DNA from: Streptomyces lomondensis
GTDB lineage: Bacteria; Actinomycetota; Actinomycetes; Streptomycetales; Streptomycetaceae
Assembly (NCBI RefSeq): GCF_014651035.1
Contig: NZ_BMWC01000002.1
Span: 186,001-250,000, forward strand
DNA: 64,000 nt
Direction of reading: 5' to 3'
In this document: positions 27,341 through 34,793 of the stretch, one piece after another
Position numbering within the stretch: position 1 is the first letter of the stretch
Layout: each line of letters opens with the position of its first letter
Translations under genes and position numbers: made by a program
The notes under the pieces: generated by a model
The model's database searches: none
What the model saw: the letters and a program-made list of their open reading frames with translations, nothing else
What the model was told of the DNA's origin: nothing

Positions 27341-28350
27341 GACACAGCCCCACGCGTAGCGGCCACGAGCGTGCCCGGCCCGGTCGGCGACCGTAGCTGT
27401 CGGCGGACCGGCAGGCCCGCCTCGGCGAGCCACTGGCCGTAGTCGTCGAGGCTGTGTGCCGAGCCCTCACTCGTCATCAGCATCTGGAGGGAGAAGAACG
27501 CGCCGACGGGATCGGTCTCCGTGTCGTCCGGGACGATCTCGTAGAGCAGCAGCACGCCGTCGTCCGCCAGCGCCGCCGCGGACAGCCGCAGAATCTCGCG
27601 CACCTGCGCGGGCGGGTACCCGTGCAGCAGATTGCCCAGCAGCACCACGTCGTAGGGCCCGCCCCAGGGCTCGGTGAACAGGTCCCCGGACCGGTACTCG
27701 GCCCGGTCCCCCAACCCCGCGTCACGGGCGAGCCTACGGGCCTCGGACACCGAGATCTCCCGGTCGATGCCGACGACCGTGCCACCCCAGCTCTCCGTCA
27801 GAGCGCGGCCGGTGCCGCCGTACCCGCACCCCACGTCGAGGATCCGGGGCCGGGGCCGGACCAGGCCCTCGACGGCGCCGGCGATCCATCGCCCGGCGCC
27901 CACCCCGAGTGCGTCCAGATAGGGCGTGATCTTGCCCCAGACATCGTCCGCCCGGTCGGCGAAGATCTCCTTGCACGGAATGCCGCTGCGCACCGCTTCG
28001 GTGAGCTGGGGCCAGATCCGGTAGTTCAGCTCCCGGTGGATGTGCCGCATGTCCCCGAGGTAGGCACGCGAGCCGCGGACCAGGTACGTCGCGACGTCGT
28101 CGGCCAGTCGGTAGCGGTCGCCCTCGCGATGCACGAACTCCGACGCGTGCAGCGCGGTGAGCAGCGCGTGCAGGCCCCGCCTGCTCGCACCGGTGCGGCG
28201 GCCCAGATCCTCCAGCGTGTCGTTGCCCTCGGCGATGGCCGTGAAGACGTCCAGGTCGAGCGCCGTGACCAGGGTGGCCGTACGCCCCAGCCCCCAGGCG
28301 AAATCGTGGATACGGGCTGGTGTGGGTGTGGTGACGGACTGCTCAGACAA
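27337..28350 (-). CDS. O-methyltransferase (dimerising polyketide/caffeate type)
   Basis: 337 residues. The N-terminal winged dimerisation domain (about 10-100; TLEDLGRRTGASRRGLHALL) precedes a Rossmann SAM domain with ILDVGCGYGGTGRAL (about 170) and YDVVLLGNLLHGYPPAQV (usual form LHDW). Such enzymes methylate phenolic hydroxyls of aromatic polyketides. The acidic partner that normally follows the LH pair is absent (LHGY), which may alter the catalytic mechanism or site. It overlaps the SDR stop by eight bases and KS-alpha by four. Confidence 0.92.
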   Translation of the reverse strand: MSEQSVTTPTPARIHDFAWGLGRTATLVTALDLDVFTAIAEGNDTLEDLGRRTGASRRGLHALLTALHASEFVHREGDRYRLADDVATYLVRGSRAYLGDMRHIHRELNYRIWPQLTEAVRSGIPCKEIFADRADDVWGKITPYLDALGVGAGRWIAGAVEGLVRPRPRILDVGCGYGGTGRALTESWGGTVVGIDREISVSEARRLARDAGLGDRAEYRSGDLFTEPWGGPYDVVLLGNLLHGYPPAQVREILRLSAAALADDGVLLLYEIVPDDTETDPVGAFFSLQMLMTSEGSAHSLDDYGQWLAEAGLPVRRQLRSPTGPGTLVAATRGAVS

Positions 28351-29086
28351 GGCTCAGCCCTCCGTCCACGACGAGCGTGGCGCCGGTTACGTAGGAGGAC
28401 GCGTCGGACACGAGGAAGCGGGCGACGTCCGCGACCTCGTGCGCGGTGCCGAGTCGGCGCAGCGGAATGCGTCCCCGCTCCGCCTCGGCCTGCTCCTCGT
28501 GTCCCCGCACCAGCTTCCGGGACATCGGGGTGTCGATGAATCCCGGGATGATCGTGTTGACCCGGATCCCCGCCGGACCGTAGGCGACGGCGAGATCCCG
28601 GGTGTGCGCGACGATCCCGGCCTTGGCCGCGGTGTACGGCGCCCGGGACGGGCTCGGCTTGAGCCCGCCCGCGATGCTTGAGCAGGTCACGATCGATCCG
28701 CCCGCGGACATCGAGGGCAGTACCGCGCGGCACACGCCCGTGGTCCCTCGTAGGTTGACGTCGAGCACCCTCGTCCACAGCTCGTCGTCGAGCTCGGCCG
28801 GTGGTCCCCAGTTGTCGACGACGGCGGCGAACGTCAGGCACGCGTGGATCCGGCCGGCCCGCGCGACGACCTCGGAGACCGCGTCGCGCACCGCGTCGGA
28901 GTCGGCCACGTCGAGATGGCGGACGCCGAGAAGGGTGGTCTCCTCGGCGAGGGACTTCAGGCCCACGTCGTCCACGTCGAGGGCCATCACCGACGCTCCG
29001 GCGTCCGCGAGAACGCGGGCGGTCGCCCGGCCGATCCCGGATGCGGCGCCGGTGACGAGGCAGACCCTGTCTGTTAAGACTGTCAT
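28343..29086 (-). CDS. Short-chain dehydrogenase/reductase
   Basis: 247 residues of the classical FabG-like SDR: NAD(P) motif TGAASGIGRA (about 12-21), catalytic Ser in CSSIAG and YTAAK (Tyr/Lys). It may be a polyketide ketoreductase or a tailoring reductase; there is no other candidate KR in the cluster. Codon 4 is TTA (29075-29077), an early position, so a lack of charged leu-tRNA(UUA) should hit it strongly. Start ATG 29086 overlaps the Dabb stop (ATGA). Confidence 0.92.
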   Translation of the reverse strand: MTVLTDRVCLVTGAASGIGRATARVLADAGASVMALDVDDVGLKSLAEETTLLGVRHLDVADSDAVRDAVSEVVARAGRIHACLTFAAVVDNWGPPAELDDELWTRVLDVNLRGTTGVCRAVLPSMSAGGSIVTCSSIAGGLKPSPSRAPYTAAKAGIVAHTRDLAVAYGPAGIRVNTIIPGFIDTPMSRKLVRGHEEQAEAERGRIPLRRLGTAHEVADVARFLVSDASSYVTGATLVVDGGLSLV

Positions 29087-29412
29087 GTTCGTATTTCCTG
29101 TTCGTCTGCGGTGTTGGCGAAAGCGACGCCGATGCCGAGACGGCGGACCCAGACGTCCACCACGTCGCTCATGGCGGGGTGCACGGAGAAGGCGCGCAAC
29201 TGCTCGAGATCGGTGAACTCCCACCGTGCGGCCACCGAGTACAGCGACTCGGTCGCCGCGTCGTCGGCCGGCAGCGGGACGTGCCGACCCGCCGTGAACC
29301 GTTCGACCACGCCCGTCCTCCGGGTGGCCTCGGCGAGCTCGTCGCGGAACCGGGCCCGATCCGTCTCGGACATCGATTCCGGATATCGGTAGAGGACGAC
29401 ATGCGCGATCAT
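29083..29412 (-). CDS. Dabb-domain (stress-responsive A/B barrel) protein, possible TcmI-like cyclase
   Basis: 109 residues forming one ferredoxin-like alpha/beta barrel: HVVLYRYPESM at the start, FTAGRHVPLP and LRAFSVHPAMSDVVDVW at the end. In type II PKS clusters, small dimeric barrels of this kind act as later-ring cyclases or anthrone-type oxygenases. It is sandwiched between overlapping genes (ATGA on both sides), so its stoichiometry is coupled to the amidohydrolase and SDR. Confidence 0.82.
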   Translation of the reverse strand: MIAHVVLYRYPESMSETDRARFRDELAEATRRTGVVERFTAGRHVPLPADDAATESLYSVAARWEFTDLEQLRAFSVHPAMSDVVDVWVRRLGIGVAFANTADEQEIRT

Positions 29413-30482
29413 GCTGCTCCCTTGTCGCGGACGGTCAGCGGCTCACCCAGCCCGAGTAACGCCCGGGCGTTGCCGGATTCGATGGCGTGGAGCGTCGCCG
29501 TCGGGAGTGAGGCCCCCCGCAGCACCTCCAGCGCGCCGGCGCGCCCGAGCTCGCCGGGCGTCACCGGGAAGTCGCTGCCGAACAGGATCCGCTCCTCCCC
29601 GAGCGCCTCGAGGGCGCACCGCAGCCCGGTGGCGTCGGCGGAGTGCGTGTCCGCGTAGATGTTGCCGGCGTAGTCGCGCAGGTGGCGCAACGCGCCGGAG
29701 GCCCGCGCGGCGTCAGCGTCCGCACCGGCGAGGAGCCGGTGGATCAGGTCGAACCGGCCGAGCGCGATCGGCAGCACACCACCGAGCTGGCCGAACACCA
29801 GCCGCAGCCCGGAGTGCTGCTCGAGCCTGCCACTCAGCACCAGGCGGGTGATGCAGAGGGTCGTCTCGACCAGCATGGACAGGGCGCCGGTCAGCAGATG
29901 TTCGGCGCGTCCGGGCAGCGGCGGCTCGGACCCGAGGTGGAACTTCGCCGAGGGATGGACGAACAGGACGACGCCGCTCGCCTCGGCGGCGGCCAGCACC
30001 GGGGCGAACGCCGGGTCGTCGAGGAACCGCAGCCGGCCGGTCGAGGGCTCCAGGTAAGCGCTGTTCATCGAGATCGCGGGGATGCCTCCGTCCGTGGCCG
30101 CCCGCTCGATCTCGGTCTCGGCCGAGTCGACGAACCGGGGGTCCACCCAACGCGCGGCCTGCAGACGCCCACCGGTCCGCGTGGCCCACGCCCGCATCTC
30201 GTCGTTGACCGTGGCGATGGTGTCGGCCGGCCCTCGCCGCCGCTCGCCGCGCAGTGCGGCCGCGTGCAGCGCTGCCACGGCGTTCGAGCTGTGCGTCAGT
30301 ACGGTGGTCTCGATCCCGTGCAGATCGGCGTCGGCCACCTGCCGCTCCGGGCCGTCGAACGCCGGGGACGACCAGAGCCCCGGGGGCCCTTCGGCCGTCG
30401 AACCCGACTCGGCGAGCCACTCCAGGAACGCCGACTGGACCCACGGTGGTAACCCGTGCGCGTGCGCGTCGACGACCGTCAT
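29409..30482 (-). CDS. Amidohydrolase-2 (ACMSD-like) family protein
   Basis: 357 residues of the TIM-barrel amidohydrolase family that includes ACMSD and salicylate/resorcylate decarboxylases. Metal ligands are visible: HAH (His7, His9), LFVHPSAKFH (His176) and FGSDFP (Asp304). The segment equivalent to the catalytic HGGG/HLGG is FGQLGG, so the usual His is Gln. It could decarboxylate a phenolic acid intermediate, but the missing His makes this uncertain. Codons 11 and 342 are TTA. ATG 30482 overlaps the halogenase stop (ATGA). Confidence 0.85.
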   Translation of the reverse strand: MTVVDAHAHGLPPWVQSAFLEWLAESGSTAEGPPGLWSSPAFDGPERQVADADLHGIETTVLTHSSNAVAALHAAALRGERRRGPADTIATVNDEMRAWATRTGGRLQAARWVDPRFVDSAETEIERAATDGGIPAISMNSAYLEPSTGRLRFLDDPAFAPVLAAAEASGVVLFVHPSAKFHLGSEPPLPGRAEHLLTGALSMLVETTLCITRLVLSGRLEQHSGLRLVFGQLGGVLPIALGRFDLIHRLLAGADADAARASGALRHLRDYAGNIYADTHSADATGLRCALEALGEERILFGSDFPVTPGELGRAGALEVLRGASLPTATLHAIESGNARALLGLGEPLTVRDKGAA

Positions 30483-31780
30483 CGTTTCACTGTCTCGACG
30501 TGGGCCCACGGCATGCCCATGTTGCGGCTCGTGGCCAGGCGGCCCTCCGCGACGCCGTCCGGTGCCGCGTCGTGGTGCGGCTGCATCACGGCCAGCTCGG
30601 CGTTGAGGCCGGAGACCATGATGATGAAGTCGTCCCGGGCGGTCATCCGGCCGATCGGGTCGATCAGATCCTTCGCCTTGGCCCAGTACGCCTCGACGTC
30701 CTTGCTGGCGTCGTAGAAGAAGCGCACGAAGGACAGCACGGTGCCGAGGAAGTCGCGCAGGCCCTCGTCGTAGGCCTGCGCGAACTCGTCCTCGCGGGCA
30801 GGCTCGTGCAGCATCGCGGAGATGGTGGCCGCGGCCGAGCTGGCGCCCTTCATCGCGAGCGTGACCCCGGTGGAGAACAGCGGGTCGATGAAGGCCGCGG
30901 CGTCGCCGACCATCAGGTAGCCGGGTCCGTAGAACCGGGAGCAGGTGTAGGACCAGTCCTTCGCCGTGCGGCATCCCGCCACCTGGGTGGCGTCCCGCAG
31001 CAGCTGCTTGGCCTCGCGCGACGTGGCGATCTTGCTTTCGAGCAGCTCCAGATTCGGCCGTGTGTCCTCGGCGATCTGGTCGTTCGGGCCTACGAATCCC
31101 ACGCTCTGGGTGCCGTCGGACAGCGGGATGACCCAGAGCCAGCCGTCCGGGTGGTTCTCGACGAGGATGTTGCCGGACAGCTCGTCCGGAAGCCGCCGGC
31201 CACCCTGGTAGTAGGTCCACACGGCCAGGTTCTTCAGGTCGTCGTGCATTTCGACCAGCCCGAACTCCCGGCCGAGAATCTTGGCCTGGCCGGAGGCGTC
31301 GACGATGTAGCGGGCCTCCGCCCGGATCGGCTCCGTCCCGCGGCCGACCGTGTACGTCACGCCGGTGGCCCGGCCATCGCTGGTCAGTACCTCGCGCACC
31401 GACGCATGCTCGACGACCATGGCTCCGAGCTTGCGTGCGTGCTCAAGTAATATGAGGTCGAAATCAGCGCGCTTGACCTGCCACGTGTAGTCGTAGGGGC
31501 CGCTCTCCCCGAACGCGATGCTCCACAGCTTGCCCTCGGCTCCCCAGAGCAGCGAGATACCCGCCTTGCGGGTGAAACCGGCGGCATCGACGGCGTCCCG
31601 GACGCCGAGCTCGTCGATGACGGTGTTCAGGCCAGGTATGAGCGACTCACCTATGTGGTAGCGGGGGAACTGTTCCTTCTCCAGGACCAGCACGTCGTGC
31701 CCGGCCTTGGCCAACAGTCCGGCCGTGGTGGCTCCGGAGGGGCCTCCACCGATGACGATGGCGTCGTAAGTACGGGTCAT
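30479..31780 (-). CDS. FAD-dependent halogenase (phenolic, tryptophan-halogenase-like family)
   Basis: 433 residues. The FAD fold GGGPSGATTAGLLA (11-24) leads. The halogenase marks are WLWVIP (214-219, WxWxIP motif), the FIDPLFSTG region (Fx.Px.SxG) and a Lys72 in RKAGISLLWG that aligns with the catalytic Lys carrying the hypohalous species. It should chlorinate or brominate an electron-rich ring, using FADH2 from a separate reductase not encoded here. The family also contains hydroxylases, so biochemical proof is needed. Codon 111 is TTA (31448-31450). It follows the malonyltransferase after 42 bases. Confidence 0.87.
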   Translation of the reverse strand: MTRTYDAIVIGGGPSGATTAGLLAKAGHDVLVLEKEQFPRYHIGESLIPGLNTVIDELGVRDAVDAAGFTRKAGISLLWGAEGKLWSIAFGESGPYDYTWQVKRADFDLILLEHARKLGAMVVEHASVREVLTSDGRATGVTYTVGRGTEPIRAEARYIVDASGQAKILGREFGLVEMHDDLKNLAVWTYYQGGRRLPDELSGNILVENHPDGWLWVIPLSDGTQSVGFVGPNDQIAEDTRPNLELLESKIATSREAKQLLRDATQVAGCRTAKDWSYTCSRFYGPGYLMVGDAAAFIDPLFSTGVTLAMKGASSAAATISAMLHEPAREDEFAQAYDEGLRDFLGTVLSFVRFFYDASKDVEAYWAKAKDLIDPIGRMTARDDFIIMVSGLNAELAVMQPHHDAAPDGVAEGRLATSRNMGMPWAHVETVKR

Positions 31781-31822
31781 GTCGGACGTCTCCTTCTGTT
31801 CCGTGGAACTTCCGGTCGTGTC

Positions 31823-32776
31823 TCAGCCGCGCGTGCCGGTGAGGGCACGCAGGTGGGTCGTGTCGCCGCAGGGATGGATCTCCTGTCCGCGATCGACCTT
31901 GCGGATCAAGCTGCGCAATGTGGTTCCGGGGCCGACCTCGACGATCCGGCTCGGCCGGTGGGCGACGATCCGACGGGCCGTCCGCGTCCAGTGCACGGGT
32001 GCGGTGATCTGGTGGGCCAGGACGTCGCGGTAGCGCTCGAGGTCGGTGACCAGCTCGCCGGTGACGCTGCTGATCATCGGCGTGTGACCACGGCGCAGCG
32101 GCAGGGCGGCGATCGTGGCCCTGAGCTCGTCCTCGGCGGGCCGCATGAGCGGCGAGTGGAACGCGCCTGCTACGGGCAGGGGCCGAGAGACGGCGATCGA
32201 CTCCGCACGGATCGCCTCCCTGATCTCCTCGACGGTCGCGGCGTCGCCGGAGATGACGGTCTGCCGAGGAGAGTTGTAGTTGGCGATGACGGCGGTGCCC
32301 GGGCGCCCGTCGTCGCGTCGCCCGGGGTGCTGCGCCAGGACCCGGGCGACCTCGTCCGAGTCGATGCCCAGCACCGCCGCCATCGCACCGGGCCGCTCCT
32401 GGCAGCAGCGGGCCATGGCGTGAGCGCGCCGCACCACGGTCGCGGCGGCCTCGTCCAGATCGAGCCAGCCGCCGGCGACGAGGGCGGTGAACTCGCCGAG
32501 GCTGTGACCCGCGACCAGCTGGGGTACGACGCCTTCCTCGGTGAGGGCCCGGGTCATTGCGACACCGAAGGTGAACAGGACGAGCTGGGCCGTCCCCGTC
32601 TCGCGTAGCCGGTCCTCCGGACCGTGCACCATCGGCTCGATCACAGGACGACCCGTGACGGCCTCGACGTGCTCGAACACCTCTGTCATCCGAGGCCGGT
32701 CGTGCATCAGGTCGGCCCCCATCCCGACGACCTGACTCCCCTGGCCGGGATAGACGAATGCGGTCTGGATCGACAT
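31823..32776 (-). CDS. Acyl-carrier-protein S-malonyltransferase (cluster-encoded)
   Basis: 317 residues of the FabD fold: GQGSQ (11-15), nucleophile GHSLG (Ser92) and GAFHS (204-208), the form linked to malonyl rather than methylmalonyl substrates. Most type II PKSs borrow FabD from fatty-acid synthesis, so a dedicated copy is notable. It is the first gene of the operon, about 30 bases downstream of a strong promoter-like element. It may load malonyl or a special starter on the ACP. Confidence 0.94.
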   Translation of the reverse strand: MSIQTAFVYPGQGSQVVGMGADLMHDRPRMTEVFEHVEAVTGRPVIEPMVHGPEDRLRETGTAQLVLFTFGVAMTRALTEEGVVPQLVAGHSLGEFTALVAGGWLDLDEAAATVVRRAHAMARCCQERPGAMAAVLGIDSDEVARVLAQHPGRRDDGRPGTAVIANYNSPRQTVISGDAATVEEIREAIRAESIAVSRPLPVAGAFHSPLMRPAEDELRATIAALPLRRGHTPMISSVTGELVTDLERYRDVLAHQITAPVHWTRTARRIVAHRPSRIVEVGPGTTLRSLIRKVDRGQEIHPCGDTTHLRALTGTRG

Positions 32777-32813
32777 CTGAGTTCTCCCCCGTTAACTCCT
32801 GATGCGTCGATCA

Positions 32814-32842
32814 TCTTTACAGATTATCTTTTATCCTGTCAA
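32814..32842 (-). promoter_or_regulatory. Promoter of the biosynthetic operon (TTGACA-N17-TAAAGA)
   Basis: On the minus strand a perfect -35 TTGACA (32842-32837), a 17-base spacer and TAAAGA (32819-32814) give a near-consensus vegetative promoter. The malonyltransferase ATG lies 38 bases beyond the -10 box. No other equally good promoter was seen further into the operon. Confidence 0.7.
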
Positions 32843-32850
32843 TAGGCATT

Positions 32851-32863
32851 ACTGATGATCAGT
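32851..32863. promoter_or_regulatory. Inverted repeat next to the operon promoter
   Basis: ACTGATGATCAGT is a perfect 6+1+6 inverted repeat eight bases upstream of the -35 box of the operon promoter. It shares the ATCAGT half-site with the repeat in the divergent P450 promoter. It could bind the MarR protein or another regulator; this is an inference. Confidence 0.5.
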
Positions 32864-33173
32864 GGCAGATACGATTGAGCCAGCCCGCCGCCGCCGCGGC
32901 GGCCGCCCCCGCGGGGAGCCGGCACCGGCGCGCCGGCCGGAGGCCTCGGACTGCCGGACGCCGCCTGACCTGGTCTTCCTGATGAACCCGACACCTGAAC
33001 GGACCGACCCGGTCCGGGATCGGAGCCTCGGACTCAGCCCGCTCGAGGACGATTTCCAGCCCGGGCCCGCGAGCTGCTGCACGCCGCCGGGGCGCTGCAC
33101 ACACCATCACCTTCCGCCGGATCCATCATCGCCATCCAAGATTGACAACAACGCAAATCATCAGTCATACTGA
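32862..33173 (+). pseudogene. Possible remnant of a TetR-type regulator
   Basis: The frame starts GTG 32862 and reads MADTIEPARRRRGGRPRGEP, a typical first segment of TetR regulators, but the expected helix-turn-helix does not follow. A stretch resembling the first TetR helix (ARELLHAAGALHT) appears in another frame near 33068. The start also lies inside the inverted repeat of the operon promoter. It may be a decayed regulator or a chance open frame; the reading is weak. Confidence 0.2.
33142..33173 (+). promoter_or_regulatory. P450 promoter (TTGACA-N18-CATACT) with overlapping inverted repeat
   Basis: TTGACA (33142-33147) and CATACT (33166-33171) are spaced by 18 bases. The -10 box lies within TCAGTCATACTGA (33161-33173), a perfect 5+3+5 inverted repeat, so a bound regulator would block the promoter. 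The leader to the P450 start would be about 230 bases. Confidence 0.55.
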
Positions 33174-33214
33174 CTAAGCGGCAATGCCGCGCCCCCGAGG
33201 TGTTCGGACGACGC

Positions 33215-33236
33215 AGGAGGGCCCGGTGTGACCTAG
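33215..33236 (+). other. Strong ribosome site followed by a start-stop microframe
   Basis: AGGAGG (33215-33220) is followed after five bases by GTG TGA, with a second option GTG ACC TAG two bases on. Either would be a one- or two-codon reading frame in the P450 leader. It could be a remnant of a lost gene or a small translational control element. Confidence 0.25.
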
Positions 33237-33408
33237 CCGCGCGACGCCAACGTCAAAGACCCGGCTGTACCGGTCGAGCGGACTTCATCGAGTTGCTCGC
33301 GGTCACCGGGGCGGGACGAGGGCTTGAGGGCGTTTCTCGATCCGTCGGAACTGAACCGCCACGTGGTGAGTACGTGATCGTGCGGCTTGGTTCACGAGTC
33401 ATGAGGAA

Positions 33409-34656
33409 ATGATGAGTTCCTACACCCAGCAGGCGTCGGCGGCCGAAGTCGACAGCATACTCGGCGAGTTGTTCACGAACCCGGCGTGCGCCGCCGACCC
33501 GTATCCGACCTATCATCGCCTGCGCGAAGTCGCGCCGGTGGCTCGCAGCCAAGCTGGTCACTGGGTCTTGAGCGGGTACGCCCAGGTCGTCGATGTTCTT
33601 CGATCGACCGAGGTCGGCAAAGACGTGCAGAGTTTCATCCGCGCTCAAGGCGTCGAGGACTGGGCGGACCACCCGTCTTACACACGCGTACTAGAGCACC
33701 TCATATGGTCGAATCCCCCGAAGCACACGCGGCAGCGAAAGCTGATCAGCAAGGGTTTTACAGCTCACTCCATCGCCAAGCTGGAGCCGAAGATCGAGCA
33801 ACTGGTCGACGAGCTCTTGACGCCTCTCGCCGAGAACGCGGGAGAGGTGGACATTCTCCGTGAGTTCGCCTTCCCGCTGCCGGCCTCGGTGATCAGCGAG
33901 ATCATCGGAGTGCCCCGGGAAGACTGGCCTCGATTCCAGCAGCTCTTCCGGGACGTGACGCTCGCGATGGAGCCGCGTCCGAGCCCGGCGCAGCTGGCCA
34001 CCGCAGACAGCGCGGCAATAGCGATCGACGACTACTTCGAAGAGTTGATCGCCAAGCGGCGCAAGCGCCCGGAGGACGACCTCGTCTCGACACTGCTCGC
34101 GGCGGAGGACGATGGTGAACAGTTGAGTCACCGTGAGCTCATGAGCTTGGTTCAGTTCCTGTTCGGTGCCGGCTTCGAAAGCACGACGAACCTGATCGGC
34201 AACGGCCTCCTGGCCCTGCTTCGCAACCCCGATCAGATGCTCGCCCTGCGTCGCGAACCGGACCTGGCGGCAGGGGCCGTGGAGGAGCTCTTGAGGTATG
34301 ACGCCTCAGTGCAGCTCAGTCCCCGGACAGCGCGCAACGATCTCCAGCTCGGCGACGTCACGATCCCGGCCGGCGAATCGATCGTGGCGTTGCTCGGCGC
34401 AGCGAATCGTGATCCGAGCCGATACCGCGACCCCGATCGCCTGGACGTGCGCCGGACCGATGTCAAGCCGGTTTCCTTCGGGGGCGGCATACATTTCTGC
34501 CTGGGAGCAGCCCTTGCCCGGCTCGAAGGTCGTTTTGCCCTACAGGGACTGACACGCAAGTTCTCCCGAATCGAACTCGCCGCGGAACCGGTGTGGAAGC
34601 AGTCCTTGACCCTGCACGGGCTCCAGGGGCTTCGAGTCCACCTGACGCCTGCCTAG
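33409..34656 (+). CDS. Cytochrome P450
   Basis: 415 residues of the soluble bacterial type. The heme loop is FGGGIHFCLG with Cys364; the I-helix oxygen-activation motif is AGFEST (254-259) with Ser at the position of the usual Thr and Thr next to it; the ExxR pair is in ELLR (293-296). It likely hydroxylates or couples the polyketide; electron donors are not encoded here. ATG 33409 and 33412 are tandem starts after GAGGAA. It is the first gene of the plus-strand arm and reads toward the MFS exporter after 137 bases. Confidence 0.96.
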   Translation: MMSSYTQQASAAEVDSILGELFTNPACAADPYPTYHRLREVAPVARSQAGHWVLSGYAQVVDVLRSTEVGKDVQSFIRAQGVEDWADHPSYTRVLEHLIWSNPPKHTRQRKLISKGFTAHSIAKLEPKIEQLVDELLTPLAENAGEVDILREFAFPLPASVISEIIGVPREDWPRFQQLFRDVTLAMEPRPSPAQLATADSAAIAIDDYFEELIAKRRKRPEDDLVSTLLAAEDDGEQLSHRELMSLVQFLFGAGFESTTNLIGNGLLALLRNPDQMLALRREPDLAAGAVEELLRYDASVQLSPRTARNDLQLGDVTIPAGESIVALLGAANRDPSRYRDPDRLDVRRTDVKPVSFGGGIHFCLGAALARLEGRFALQGLTRKFSRIELAAEPVWKQSLTLHGLQGLRVHLTPA

Positions 34657-34793
34657 TGTGACGCGCACGAAAAAGAACGCTCCAGCAGACACCGACAGCC
34701 ACCGAGAGACTCAAGACCGGGACTTCCGGCGCATCACACCAGACCACGGCGCGCGAAGTTCAGTCTGATCGCCACACAGGAACGAGGACAAGA

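Larger units (their letters stand above)
32777..33408. other. Divergent control region of the polyketide cluster
   Basis: These 632 bases separate the minus-strand operon from the plus-strand P450. They carry two opposite promoter-like elements, two inverted repeats containing ATCAGT/CAGT half-sites, an AT-rich block (32806-32870) and a possibly decayed regulator reading frame in the middle. The 3' part (33172-33408) is a long apparent leader with a strong ribosome site before a start-stop microframe at 33226. Confidence 0.6.

Noticed and set aside
30479-31780. Geranylgeranyl-reductase-type or simple hydroxylase reading of the FAD enzyme
   Set aside because: The WxWxIP, Fx.Px.SxG and Lys marks favour a halogenase; the alternative is kept in mind but ranks lower.
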